A DNA stretch of 64,000 bases, taken from positions 1 through 64,000 of IMG/VR virus record IMGVR_UViG_3300036715_002050. One strand, written 5' to 3'. Both the position numbers and the translations under genes were made by a program. The notes below the pieces were generated by a model. That model was not told the DNA's origin and made no database searches. It saw nothing but the letters and a program-made list of their open reading frames with translations. The stretch comes from a virus. This document shows, piece after piece, positions 32,129-40,971 of this stretch (position 1 is the first letter of the stretch; every line of letters begins with the position of its first letter).

Positions 32129-35100
32129 ATTCCGACAGCTTTGTAACCCGCACCAGCACCCACAGTCCTTGGACACCGCTTCCCCGCTAGAAAAATTCGT
32201 GGACCGCGATATTGAACTTGGGTCGGGAGTTTCCACGATGACGGACCACGGGACCTTGGGTGGTGCCGTGGACTTCTACACTTATTGCAAGAAGAAGGAC
32301 GACAAGAAGAACAAGAAGCCTATTCAACCGGTCATCGGCTTGGAGGGCTACGTGTTCGATCCTGATTGCGATATCTTGCGCGCGGGCGGCATTGATGGTG
32401 AAGAAAACGTTCGCAAGTACAACAAGTATTACCATTTGACGATGCACGCACAAACCGAAAAGGCTTACTTGAAGTTGGTAAGCAAGTTGTCGCATGCGGA
32501 CTTGAACAACTCGGTGTGGGCTGGCCAAGAGAAGAAGCCTTTGTTCACGTGGAAGGACTTGGAAGAATTAGGCCAAGAGGATATGACCTTTTGCTCTAGT
32601 TGTTTGGCTGGTATCTGTGCCAACCACTTGAAGAAGGGGCGCCCCGATCTTGCCGAAGCTTACTACGCCCGCATGCGTTCGGTAGTGAAGCCCGGCAACT
32701 TCTACGTAGAAGTGTTCCCGCACGTTACCACCCACCAGTGGACTGAAGGTTGCTTCGTGACGTTGAAGGACGGGCGTGTATTGCGTTTCCGTGACTCCAA
32801 GCGCTTTGATGTCGGCGGCCAAGAGATCCCGGCGTCGTTGTTGCACCGCTACATCGGCAAGACATTGACCGGCACTTATCACTACCAAAAGATGGAAGCG
32901 TTGGATTATCCATGCGAAATCATATCTGTCAAACTGGTCAAGGATTTCGTTCAGGACGAATGCACGCCCTTCGCTCCCGACGGCGACAATCAATTGTCGT
33001 GCAACCGCGTCATGCTGGAACTAGCGGCCAAGTACGGGGACAAAGTCTTGGTCAGCCTGGACAGCCACTATTCTACAGTGGATTATCGTCGCGTACAGGA
33101 CATTAAGAACTTGCAAGCGGGATGGGGTCCTTTCTTCGGCAACTACCACATCTACTCTTCCGACGAAGCGTTCACTTACTTCTCTTCCAAGATGGGTACG
33201 ACCGAAAAGCAGTACGAAGAGTGGATCGATAACTCCTACGAATGGGCTTCCAAGTTCAAGGATTTCAAGATCACTAAGCGCGACTTGCTACCTCGTTCCC
33301 GTTACCCTCAAGACACGGTCAAACACGTCTACGAACTGATCGAGAAGCACGGTCGCTATGATGGTAGCCCTGAGCAGAAAGAACGTCTAGAACGCGAAAT
33401 CACCCTATTCCACGACAACGGCACCCAAGACCTGTTGCCCTACTTTTTCACGGCAGAAGACTTTTGTGCTTACTATGCTTCCAAAGGATACTTGTCCGGT
33501 CCGGGTCGTGGGTCGGCTGCCGGTGTTCTTTTGTCTTACTTGTTGGAAATCACCCATGTTAACCCACTAAAGCACAATTTGTCTTTGGATCGCTTTATTA
33601 CTTTGGACCGTATTTTGTCAGGGAAGATGCCTGACATCGATACGGACTTCGGTGACGTCAGTGTGTTGACCGCTCCCGGTGGTTACTTGGACACTTTTTT
33701 CAAAGGAAAAGCTGCGCAAATTTCTACAGTAACGACGATGAAGCTCAAGTCTTCCATCCGTGACGTGTTCCGCCAAGTACACAAAGGCGGTATCCCATAC
33801 GAAGTAGACCGACTAGCGTTCGACTTGCCTGATGAGCCCCAAGGTATCAAGTCCTATGACTTCGTCTTTGGGTACGAAGACACTGATGGCAATCACATTG
33901 ATGGAGAGATCGAAACCAATAAAGAGTTGGCGGGCTTGGCTCGTCAATATCCTACGGAATGGGAACTCATTGTCAAGTGCTTAGCGGTCGTGCGCGGAAA
34001 GTCTCGACATGCTTCAGCTTTCGTATTGTCCGAAGACCTGATTGACTCTATCATTCCTTTGACTATCCAAAAGGATGATGACGGAGCCGGTATTGTGACC
34101 CAATACTCCATGACTGGGTGTGAAACCGTTGGTGGATTGAAGTTCGACTTCTTGGGGTTAAAGATGTTGAAAGACATCCAAGACGCCGTTAAGTTGATTC
34201 AGCAACGCAATCCTGTAGCTGATTGGTCACAGAAGTCCATAATCATCGATGGTCTGAAGGTCCAGACGTTCCGGGTGATCCCACACGAAGGCAAACTCTA
34301 CGACATTTACGACTTGCCTTATTCCAAGGAAGTGTTTTTGGAGATTTCTGAAGGCAAGACCGAAACGGTTTTCCAATTGAACACGTCTTCGGCGCGCAAG
34401 TGGCTGAAAGAGTTTGACTATTATCGACCAGACACAGACGTCAAGTTGATTAACGGACTTGACGACGTGGGTATCTTTACAGCTTTGGACCGCCCAGGTC
34501 CTTTGGACGCCAAGATGCGCTCGTCGGATGGTGACGAAATCAACATGTTGCAGGAGTACGCTCGTCGAGTTCGAGGCATTCAGAACCCGGAAGCGATCAA
34601 GATCATGGAAGAACTATTGCCCGAGACGTTCGGGGTAATGGTTACCCAAGAACAGCTACAGCGTTTGTACCAGAACTTGACTGGGTGCAACGGTATCGAA
34701 GCCAACACATTCCGTGACAAGATCGGCAAGAAGAAGATGGAAGAAGTGATGGCGATGAAACCGTACTTCATCAAAAACGCCGAGCCCAAGATCGGGTTGG
34801 CGAATGCGGAAGCTGTGTGGTCGCAAATCGTGACGTGTGGCAACTATTGCATCGATGCAACTCAGCGTCTGTTGACAGATCGTGGCTCTATGTCTATGCT
34901 GGACGTCGTGGCGACCCCAGGGGTGAAGGTCGCTTCGATGGGGTCGCAGGGAATGGAATTCATCGAGCCGGAAGCTAAGTGGTGCAGTGGAGAGAAAGAG
35001 GTACTAGAGGTTGAATTGGAAGACGGAACGATTATTCGTGCTACTGGTGATCACAAGTTCTTATACGAAGGTGGGTGGGTTACATTAAACGACTTAATCT

Positions 35101-35141
35101 CCATTGGTGAAATGGAGATTTCATATGGCATTGAAGATTGA
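32118..35141 (+). CDS. dnaE: DNA polymerase III alpha, N-terminal part fused to N-terminal split intein
   Basis: This 1007-residue ORF holds residues 1-910 of a bacterial-type (family C) polymerase followed by a 97-residue N-intein. The PHP-like start (NPHQHPQSLDT, TMTDHGTLGG) is followed by the palm catalytic motif PDIDTDFGD with D506 and D508, and FDFLGLKML with the third Asp D677. The extein ends …TCGNY and the intein begins with Cys911 (CIDATQRLLTDRG). Block B is RATGDHKF, with the TxxH motif. The ORF then stops, with no C-intein. The rest of the enzyme is at 36086. Protein trans-splicing would give a 1285-residue polymerase. The role is replicative DNA synthesis. Confidence 0.9.
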   Translation: MTNKFRQLCNPHQHPQSLDTASPLEKFVDRDIELGSGVSTMTDHGTLGGAVDFYTYCKKKDDKKNKKPIQPVIGLEGYVFDPDCDILRAGGIDGEENVRKYNKYYHLTMHAQTEKAYLKLVSKLSHADLNNSVWAGQEKKPLFTWKDLEELGQEDMTFCSSCLAGICANHLKKGRPDLAEAYYARMRSVVKPGNFYVEVFPHVTTHQWTEGCFVTLKDGRVLRFRDSKRFDVGGQEIPASLLHRYIGKTLTGTYHYQKMEALDYPCEIISVKLVKDFVQDECTPFAPDGDNQLSCNRVMLELAAKYGDKVLVSLDSHYSTVDYRRVQDIKNLQAGWGPFFGNYHIYSSDEAFTYFSSKMGTTEKQYEEWIDNSYEWASKFKDFKITKRDLLPRSRYPQDTVKHVYELIEKHGRYDGSPEQKERLEREITLFHDNGTQDLLPYFFTAEDFCAYYASKGYLSGPGRGSAAGVLLSYLLEITHVNPLKHNLSLDRFITLDRILSGKMPDIDTDFGDVSVLTAPGGYLDTFFKGKAAQISTVTTMKLKSSIRDVFRQVHKGGIPYEVDRLAFDLPDEPQGIKSYDFVFGYEDTDGNHIDGEIETNKELAGLARQYPTEWELIVKCLAVVRGKSRHASAFVLSEDLIDSIIPLTIQKDDDGAGIVTQYSMTGCETVGGLKFDFLGLKMLKDIQDAVKLIQQRNPVADWSQKSIIIDGLKVQTFRVIPHEGKLYDIYDLPYSKEVFLEISEGKTETVFQLNTSSARKWLKEFDYYRPDTDVKLINGLDDVGIFTALDRPGPLDAKMRSSDGDEINMLQEYARRVRGIQNPEAIKIMEELLPETFGVMVTQEQLQRLYQNLTGCNGIEANTFRDKIGKKKMEEVMAMKPYFIKNAEPKIGLANAEAVWSQIVTCGNYCIDATQRLLTDRGSMSMLDVVATPGVKVASMGSQGMEFIEPEAKWCSGEKEVLEVELEDGTIIRATGDHKFLYEGGWVTLNDLISIGEMEISYGIED

Positions 35142-36220
35142 ATGTGGTTGTGGTCGAGAAGTTACGACTAACACTTGGTTGAATCACGTAAAAAGTTCTA
35201 AGTGCGAACTTCCAGATAAAACGTTTTATCTGGAAGTTCTTTCTTTGGTTAAGAAACACAAAAGAGGCTGGTTAAAGACACTCAAAGGCGAAGCCGTTGC
35301 CGACAGACAGTGGTTTATAAAAGTCTTAAATGGAGTGAATTCTACAGAAGACTTTGTTTTTGACCCGCCACGTCCACTGGGACAAATCAGAAAGTCTTCT
35401 GCCAAAATTAGCTCTGAATTGCGCAAGGGCTCAAAGAATCCGTCGGTAAAATCCAAGAGTTTTAATTTTACCGTAGAACAAGTAAAAGAGCGGGCCAAAC
35501 AACTGTATCAGACAGGGGCTACAGCACGGAGCGTCTTAAAAATTTTAAAGGCAGAGTTTAAAGATTTTCGCTTTTTGATTTCTGACCAGGGTTTAAAAAA
35601 GGCTGTAGATATCGTCTCTTGGTTGACTGGCGTATCCGTTCAGCAATTAAAAGCAGAAGGTATCAAGTACCGAGGGATAAGAATCGCTATTGGCCAGCAA
35701 GCCTCACCCACAATGAAAGAGGTGCGTTCTCGAAACGCGGCTACATTGTTTTCTAAGTGGAAAATCAGTCGCCCCCATTTAGAGTTATACCAAATGATAC
35801 TGTCAGTTGATCCAGAAGCAAAGATGGAACAAAAGTTAAAGGGTACGCATAAATGGTTTTCTTATGATATTTACTCACCCAAACTCAATGCGATGATAGA
35901 GATGCATGGTGCTTTTTGGCACACGGTCCCCGGTCCAAAGACCAAAGGACGCGTTCTTAAAATGATCAAACATAATTTGGTCAATGATGTTTTTAAAGCT
36001 GAGACGGCGATAGAACAAGGGTTTCGTCTAGAGATTTTTTGGGATAAAGATTCGTTACAGTGGGAAGAAAGGATAAAGGCTCTTTATGACAAGCAACCAA
36101 TTAGCTACAAAGAAGCTCAAGATAAAGTCGGTCAAGCAATTGGGTATCCGGCCCGTTTACGATCTGACCGTACCAAAAAATTATAACTTTGTGTTGGAAA
36201 ATGGAGCGGTAGCTCACAAC
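34848..36220 (+). mobile_element. Split intein with nested homing endonuclease gene
   Basis: The element runs from the first intein codon (TGC, 34848) to the last intein codon (AAC, 36220). It comprises an N-intein (34848-35138), an endonuclease gene (35125-36186) and a C-intein (36086-36220). It interrupts the polymerase gene between codons for Tyr and Cys. The order N-intein / endonuclease / C-intein matches the 'fractured gene' arrangement described for split inteins in environmental phage sequences. Homing of the whole block into an uninterrupted polymerase gene is the expected mobility. Confidence 0.85.
35125..36186 (+). CDS. Vsr-like (EDxHD-type) homing endonuclease
   Basis: This 353-residue free-standing gene starts at an ATG with GGAG upstream, 17 nt inside the N-intein ORF, and ends 101 nt inside the C-intein ORF. 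The N-terminus is a C2HC zinc finger (C7, C9, H21, C27). The middle (about 120-190) has helices suited to DNA recognition (VEQVKERAKQLYQTGATARS). The C-terminal nuclease core has YDIYSPKLNAMIEMHGAFWH, then NLVNDVFKAETAIEQGFRLE and IFWDKD, the pattern of the Vsr/PD-(D/E)XK fold used by I-Bth0305I and fractured-gene endonucleases. Base composition is more AT-rich than in the polymerase, a sign of separate origin. It should cut intein-free alleles. Confidence 0.8.
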   Translation: MALKIECGCGREVTTNTWLNHVKSSKCELPDKTFYLEVLSLVKKHKRGWLKTLKGEAVADRQWFIKVLNGVNSTEDFVFDPPRPLGQIRKSSAKISSELRKGSKNPSVKSKSFNFTVEQVKERAKQLYQTGATARSVLKILKAEFKDFRFLISDQGLKKAVDIVSWLTGVSVQQLKAEGIKYRGIRIAIGQQASPTMKEVRSRNAATLFSKWKISRPHLELYQMILSVDPEAKMEQKLKGTHKWFSYDIYSPKLNAMIEMHGAFWHTVPGPKTKGRVLKMIKHNLVNDVFKAETAIEQGFRLEIFWDKDSLQWEERIKALYDKQPISYKEAQDKVGQAIGYPARLRSDRTKKL

Positions 36221-37348
36221 TGTTTCAACTACAGCCACTCGGTTTCTTACGCATATGTGGCGTACGTAGGCGCATTCTTGAAGCACTACTACCCTACGGA
36301 ATGGTGGTGTGCTGTTCTAGCAAACGCCGACAAGACCAAAATCTTTGAAGAACATTGGTCGCATGTGAAGGACATGGTTGTGATGCCTGACATCAACCAA
36401 TCGCAAGATCGTTTCGTGATCCGTCACGACAACAAGATCATTGCTCCGTTGGAGTTCTTGAAAGGCGTGGCGGAGAAGTCCCATGCGGAATTATGTGCCA
36501 ATCGCCCATACAAAGACTTGGACGACTTTTGCCAAAAGATTCAACAGCAAAAAGCAGACACCGCATCGGTAGCGGAAGACGGCAAACCAAAGGCAGGACG
36601 TTCAGCAATCCACATCGGCGTAGTGTCGTCTTTGATTTTGACCGGAGCCATGGATTCGATTATGCCTCCCGGTTTGGACTTGTACGAAAAGTTCGACGCG
36701 TTTGCCGCCGCGCAAGCCCGATCTTTGACCAAGCCTGGCGCCAAGAAGACCAAGAAAGCTAAGCCCATTACGACTTTGGCTGGACTAAGTCCTATTGGTA
36801 TCTATCAAAAGCAAAAGGTGATTTTACCCATCTATACGCAAGACTTGCGCGAGCGTTTGGGAGGGACCGGGATCAAGGAAATCGTCCAGCAGCCAATCCG
36901 CCACTCGTCCGGGCGCGTCACCAACGCTTACTCCTATGAGATCCAGCGTGCCGGTGGTGAACTATTGCAGTTCCATTTTGCCGACGCTAAAGAATTTTTG
37001 TCCATTAACAAGGACCGAACGCGTCAATGTCCAATCAACGCCGCATTGATTGGTTTTGTCATGGAAGATCGTGTGTTTACTTACAAGGACAAAACCACCC
37101 GCAAGCAGAAGTCCGCTTACAAGTTGACGTTCGAAGTTGAAGGGCATATCATGGACTTTGTGAAGTGGGGCAACCCTAAGACCGGCTTGCTAGAAAAGTA
37201 TATTATGAACCGACCAGACGGTACTTCTCTTAAGGGCGCCGTCGTGATACTGTTGCTTCAGAAGTGGAATCCATCACGTGATTTTTCGGCCAACGGCATT
37301 ATTGTTGTCCAAGACCCGCTAGTCTCCAAAAAGGAAGAAGATGAGTAA
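36086..37348 (+). CDS. dnaE: C-terminal split intein fused to DNA polymerase III alpha C-terminal part
   Basis: This 420-residue ORF begins with a 45-residue C-intein: block F is VYDLTVPKNYNFVLENG and block G ends AVAHN, followed by Cys46. The ATG at 36086 overlaps the endonuclease gene. The C-extein starts CFNYSHSVSYAYVAYVGAFL, matching the polymerase III alpha segment after the palm (in E. coli …GFNKSHSAAYALVSYQT). The remaining 375 residues cover the finger, OB-fold and tail regions. The penultimate His, terminal Asn and +1 Cys are all present, so trans-splicing with the 32118 product should work. Confidence 0.9.
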   Translation: MTSNQLATKKLKIKSVKQLGIRPVYDLTVPKNYNFVLENGAVAHNCFNYSHSVSYAYVAYVGAFLKHYYPTEWWCAVLANADKTKIFEEHWSHVKDMVVMPDINQSQDRFVIRHDNKIIAPLEFLKGVAEKSHAELCANRPYKDLDDFCQKIQQQKADTASVAEDGKPKAGRSAIHIGVVSSLILTGAMDSIMPPGLDLYEKFDAFAAAQARSLTKPGAKKTKKAKPITTLAGLSPIGIYQKQKVILPIYTQDLRERLGGTGIKEIVQQPIRHSSGRVTNAYSYEIQRAGGELLQFHFADAKEFLSINKDRTRQCPINAALIGFVMEDRVFTYKDKTTRKQKSAYKLTFEVEGHIMDFVKWGNPKTGLLEKYIMNRPDGTSLKGAVVILLLQKWNPSRDFSANGIIVVQDPLVSKKEEDE

Positions 37349-38219
37349 CCTAAAAGTAAAACCAGACCAATTAAGCCGCATCTTGAACGAAATGACTTTT
37401 GCCAAGCAGACTTTGGCAGTAGACGTGACCAAGGTGCAACCACAAACGCGCAACAGTTGGTTGGGCGCCCAGAACATGGCACTACAAGCCATCGAACGTC
37501 TACGTAAAGAGTATTTACAGATTGCCCGCGAAGTCACGGGGTATATTATCTTGCGTGGACCAATCGAAGAACAGCGTCAATGGGCATCGCAAGTGTCTGT
37601 ACGTTCCGGCGCCATCGTAGTTGACGTCATGCGTCAATTGATCGAGCCAATGGCTTTGAAGATGCGCTACGACGTTGTGGGTCACGCAATCAACGTAGAC
37701 GACTTGATTGCCATTCACTATATGTTGGACGAGCACCGCTATCAAGCTGACTTGGGCACCGCTTATTTCGAACCAAATTTGCCCGGGATCTTGCAAAGAA
37801 GTATCCGTTCGCTGCCTGAGTTACAGATGTTGGTCCGAGACTATGGGACCAAGACGATGCCGCGTGAGTGGTGGGCTGATTGGATCGAAAAGAACTCCAT
37901 CGATAACGCCATCGACAAAAGCAGCAACAGAAGCACTTTAAGGGTTGTGGTGGTCGGTTTGGACGATAATCTTGTATCTAGTTTCGGGTCTAGAAAAGTC
38001 CTCGTTGCAAGCACAAAAGACTATGTAAGAGAAACTGTAGCTGCTCTGCAAAATCTTTTGACGCCTGGTGAAAACGATGATACTATAGCTCCCGAAGTTG
38101 TAGCACCGGTACCGGTTGAACCGGCACCAGAAGAAGTAAAGTCCATAGAAGAACCAACTAACAAGCCACGTGCGGGAAGACCGCCAAAGGCATCGAAAAC
38201 GGATAATAAAAAGGAATAA
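37341..38219 (+). CDS. Hypothetical replication-region protein with AT-hook-like end
   Basis: A 292-residue protein overlapping the polymerase stop by 8 nt. It has a helical first two-thirds (LRKEYLQIAREVTGYIILRG; MRQLIEPMALKMRYDVVG), then a strand-rich part (TLRVVVVGLDDNLVSSFGSR), a Pro/Glu-rich linker and a basic end KPRAGRPPKASKTDNKKE. Position between polymerase and SSB suggests a replisome accessory such as a loader or clamp-related factor, but no ATPase or clamp motif is visible. Confidence 0.5.
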   Translation: MSNLKVKPDQLSRILNEMTFAKQTLAVDVTKVQPQTRNSWLGAQNMALQAIERLRKEYLQIAREVTGYIILRGPIEEQRQWASQVSVRSGAIVVDVMRQLIEPMALKMRYDVVGHAINVDDLIAIHYMLDEHRYQADLGTAYFEPNLPGILQRSIRSLPELQMLVRDYGTKTMPREWWADWIEKNSIDNAIDKSSNRSTLRVVVVGLDDNLVSSFGSRKVLVASTKDYVRETVAALQNLLTPGENDDTIAPEVVAPVPVEPAPEEVKSIEEPTNKPRAGRPPKASKTDNKKE

Positions 38220-38220
38220 A

Positions 38221-39192
38221 ATGGCAACTCAAATTGGCGAAGCAAAGTTTACTGAAGGCAAGACGTTCGCAGCAAAGACATATCACCGTATCGAAGATGG
38301 CGTTTCTTTCTACAGAATTCTGCCTCCGATCAAAGAATGTGCAAAAACCGGTGAATGGATGGTTGAATACCGTACGCACTTTGGTTTCTACGGTGTAGAA
38401 AAAGAAGGCAAGCGTCCAATGCGTGTGTGGTTGTGCCCAGAAGAAGGGCGTTACAACCCCCGTACGAAGAAGTTCGATATTATCCCAGGAAAAGAGTGTA
38501 AGGAATGCGCAAAGATCCGTGCAGTCAAGACTATCTTGAAGGGATATGAGGCGGACTTCATTACCAAAGGTAAGGACGAAAAACAAGCGTTCAAGTTAGC
38601 TCGTGAACTACCGGCTGCAAAGCCTGCTGTCGATTTCGAATCCACCCACAACTTGTCGATCAAGGGGTTTTGCAATGCTTTGTCCAATGATGACAAGATT
38701 GGCCAACTAGGTATCCCGAAAGGAACCGCGAAGGAATTGCGCGCTGCTTTTGCTAAGCACATGGCTGACACCCAAGAAAGTGCCGTAGCTCCTTCTACGG
38801 GGGTATGGGTCAAGTTCGAAAAGTCTGGCAAGGGTTTCAAGACCGAATACAAGCAGTCGTTTGAAACGGTCGTGCAAGTGGTCGGCAAGCAGAAGGTCGC
38901 AGTACCAGTCCAACACGTCCTATCGGAAGAACAAATCGAGCGCTTGGATGCGGAAGGCTTTGATTTGAAGGACTTGTTCTTAAAGCCTACGTGTGAACAA
39001 GTTGCCCGCATCGTTGACAGTGATTACGACCCGGTAATCATTGACGAAATCAACAAGACGCTGTGGGACGCCAAGATCGAACGCGAGCGTGCCGCCGCCG
39101 AAGCTAAGGCCGCAGCCGAACCGAAGTTTGTAGAAGGACAAGGTGCTGACAACGCATTCGCGGAAGACAGCAACGCCGACATCCCTTTCTAA
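38221..39192 (+). CDS. Single-stranded DNA-binding protein (gp32-like)
   Basis: This 323-residue protein uses the ATG at 38221; the upstream in-frame start lies inside the preceding gene. It has an OB-fold-like first half with aromatic strands (YRTHFGFYGVEKEG). A cysteine set follows (LCPEEG, then ECKEC), like the zinc site of gp32-type proteins. A basic middle is followed by an Ala/Glu-rich linker and an acidic C-terminus ending EDSNADIPF, almost the DDDIPF tip by which bacterial SSB recruits partners. It should protect ssDNA at the fork and work with UvsX. Terminator and new promoter follow. Confidence 0.78.
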   Translation: MATQIGEAKFTEGKTFAAKTYHRIEDGVSFYRILPPIKECAKTGEWMVEYRTHFGFYGVEKEGKRPMRVWLCPEEGRYNPRTKKFDIIPGKECKECAKIRAVKTILKGYEADFITKGKDEKQAFKLARELPAAKPAVDFESTHNLSIKGFCNALSNDDKIGQLGIPKGTAKELRAAFAKHMADTQESAVAPSTGVWVKFEKSGKGFKTEYKQSFETVVQVVGKQKVAVPVQHVLSEEQIERLDAEGFDLKDLFLKPTCEQVARIVDSDYDPVIIDEINKTLWDAKIERERAAAEAKAAAEPKFVEGQGADNAFAEDSNADIPF

Positions 39193-39211
39193 GCAAAGCC
39201 GCTAGATAATC

Positions 39212-39245
39212 GCAAGAGCCTCGTGGATACGAGGCTCTTGCTTTA
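39212..39245 (+). terminator. Intrinsic terminator after SSB gene
   Basis: A 13-bp perfect stem (39212-39224 with 39229-39241) ends in TTTAT. Its 3' arm overlaps the -35 of the next promoter, so the hairpin and promoter share bases. Confidence 0.65.
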
Positions 39246-39266
39246 TGTAAGCTAACGAGCTATACT
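39238..39266 (+). promoter_or_regulatory. Sigma70-type promoter before the UvsY-like/UvsX genes
   Basis: TTGCTT (39238-39243), 17-bp spacer, TATACT (39261-39266). The leader carries a good ribosome site (CAGGAG) before the ATG at 39284. It allows the recombination genes to be expressed separately from SSB. Confidence 0.65.
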
Positions 39267-39283
39267 GCTTGTCAGGAGTCGTC

Positions 39284-39739
39284 ATGGAAATCGAAATCAC
39301 TAGAGAATACATTCGCTATCCCAAAGAAGACCAAACGGAATTATCGACGTTGAACATGTCAGACGTTTGTGTGGCTTTGGAGAGCATCGACAAGGTCGCT
39401 CACGTGACCCGTGGATCGGCCCCCGGACTCATGTCCTTGTTTAACAGTGCGTACAAACAGCTAGGAGAAAAGGCGGTGTATATCCGCTATCAAGTAAGCC
39501 GCACCGAAAACGAGATCAACAAGCGTCGGGCAGAAATCTTGTTAGATCCCGCCAATAGCAAGCTGGGTAACGCCGCGATGCGCGAAGCACGGATAGTCAC
39601 GGATTCCGCATATCAAACTTTGTTGAATCACAAGGATATGCTGGACGCTATCTTGAAATACTTAGAATTGCAAATAAAGTCGGTAGACATGGCTTACATG
39701 GCTACCAAAAAGTGTTATGACTCGTTGTATCAACCGTAA
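39284..39739 (+). CDS. Hypothetical protein, possible UvsY-like mediator
   Basis: A 151-residue, largely helical protein with the conserved-looking phrase ILLDPANSKLGNAAMREARI and a helix pair (YQTLLNHKDMLDAILKYLEL). Size and position directly before UvsX are like those of the T4 recombination mediator UvsY, which loads UvsX onto gp32-coated DNA. There is no diagnostic motif, so the name rests on context. The ATG at 39284 follows CAGGAGTCGTC. Confidence 0.4.
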   Translation: MEIEITREYIRYPKEDQTELSTLNMSDVCVALESIDKVAHVTRGSAPGLMSLFNSAYKQLGEKAVYIRYQVSRTENEINKRRAEILLDPANSKLGNAAMREARIVTDSAYQTLLNHKDMLDAILKYLELQIKSVDMAYMATKKCYDSLYQP

Positions 39740-39743
39740 GTAG

Positions 39744-39759
39744 TATCAACCACGTGGCA
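39744..39759 (+). promoter_or_regulatory. Shared upstream element, copy 2 (TATCAACCAYGTGGYA)
   Basis: TATCAACCACGTGGCA begins 43 nt before the UvsX ATG, the same distance as the copy at 24827. A shorter TATCAACC is repeated 16 nt upstream (39728-39735). Confidence 0.35.
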
Positions 39760-39786
39760 GCAAACCGGTAATCGCAAAGGAACAAA

Positions 39787-40947
39787 ATGGCTCCAAGAGT
39801 AAATCAAGCAACAGGGATAGCGACAGCAACCAAGGTGAATTTATCGGACTTTTTCAAAAACACTCGTGGGCGTGTAGACCACAAGCGCGACCCATTCGAA
39901 TTCGGAATCCGTTCATCCAGTCCTTCTGCCAACTTTATTTACGGAAACAGCCATCGCCTGCCAAACGGTGGCGTCATGTGCTTGTGGGGCTTGCCCAAGT
40001 CCGGCAAGAGCTTATTGACTTACGACATGACGGCTCAAGTGCATCGTGATGACCCGGAAGCCGTGGTACTGAAGTGGAACACGGAATTCCGCGAGACGTT
40101 CCAAATGACCCCTAAGCAGTTGGTGTCGTGGGGGATTGATACCAACCGCTACCAAGCCTTCGAAATCAATACACCAGATTTGTTTGATGATATTCAGCGT
40201 GAAATTCCACGCTTGGTCGAAGCTGGTGCAAAGATCGGCATGGTTATTATTGACTCGCTGTCCAACATCTTGGGCATGAATGCTGTCAACCAGGATTCTG
40301 TTGAAACCCAATTGCGTGGCGACCAAGCTAAGACCATCCAAACCGGTCTATCACGCATCATCGCGCTGTTCCGTGTCTACAAGATCCCATTGGTATTAAC
40401 CGCTCAAGTCCGTGCGGAACAAGATCCCAACAAGGCCAAGTATAATCCTTACACGATGGCTGGTGGTTTTTACTTGAAGCACACTGCTGAATACTTCATC
40501 AAGATTTCACGTGATAACTCCAAGGAAGGTAAGGAAGACTTACAAGGCAACGTATTCTTGTCGGAATTGAAGGACACTTTGGGGGACGCAGAAGCAACTG
40601 GTCACAAGATCAAGCTAGAGATGACCGGCAACTCGTGCGGACCTGTTGGACGAAGCGCTTCTATCACGGTCGACTACCGCAGAGGGTTTATCAACCAACA
40701 CGAAGAGGTATTCTTGCTGGGACGTGGGCGCGGTTTGATCGATTGGGCGGGTAAGACCTACTCCTACAAGGACCGCAAGTGGGTAGGTAAGGCTACTTGC
40801 CTGCAAGCCTTGAAAGAGGATCCGGTTTTGTGCAAGGAGATCGTAGACGAGTTAATCCGTCAAGACCGTGAGCAAGACTATCCGCAACTATCACAAGGGA
40901 AGGTGTTGTCGGATTCGATTGAAGAGGAAGGCGTCACCCTTGACTAA
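39787..40947 (+). CDS. uvsX: UvsX/RecA-like recombinase
   Basis: This 386-residue strand-exchange ATPase has Walker A GLPKSGKS (68-75), Walker B MVIIDSLSN (152-160) and a RecA-like core with NEDSVE-like loop (NQDSVETQLRGDQAKTIQTG) and LVLTAQVRAEQDP. It forms filaments on ssDNA for recombination-primed replication. A ribosome site (AAAGGAAC) precedes the ATG, and a strong terminator follows. SSB, gp46/gp47 and UvsW homologues in the window complete a T4-like recombination set. Confidence 0.85.
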   Translation: MAPRVNQATGIATATKVNLSDFFKNTRGRVDHKRDPFEFGIRSSSPSANFIYGNSHRLPNGGVMCLWGLPKSGKSLLTYDMTAQVHRDDPEAVVLKWNTEFRETFQMTPKQLVSWGIDTNRYQAFEINTPDLFDDIQREIPRLVEAGAKIGMVIIDSLSNILGMNAVNQDSVETQLRGDQAKTIQTGLSRIIALFRVYKIPLVLTAQVRAEQDPNKAKYNPYTMAGGFYLKHTAEYFIKISRDNSKEGKEDLQGNVFLSELKDTLGDAEATGHKIKLEMTGNSCGPVGRSASITVDYRRGFINQHEEVFLLGRGRGLIDWAGKTYSYKDRKWVGKATCLQALKEDPVLCKEIVDELIRQDREQDYPQLSQGKVLSDSIEEEGVTLD

Positions 40948-40971
40948 GGCGGACCTTCCGGGCTAAGGTGC

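Noticed and set aside
37341-38219. Sliding clamp or clamp loader
   Set aside because: Position fits, but there is no Walker motif and no visible clamp repeat, so it was left as hypothetical.
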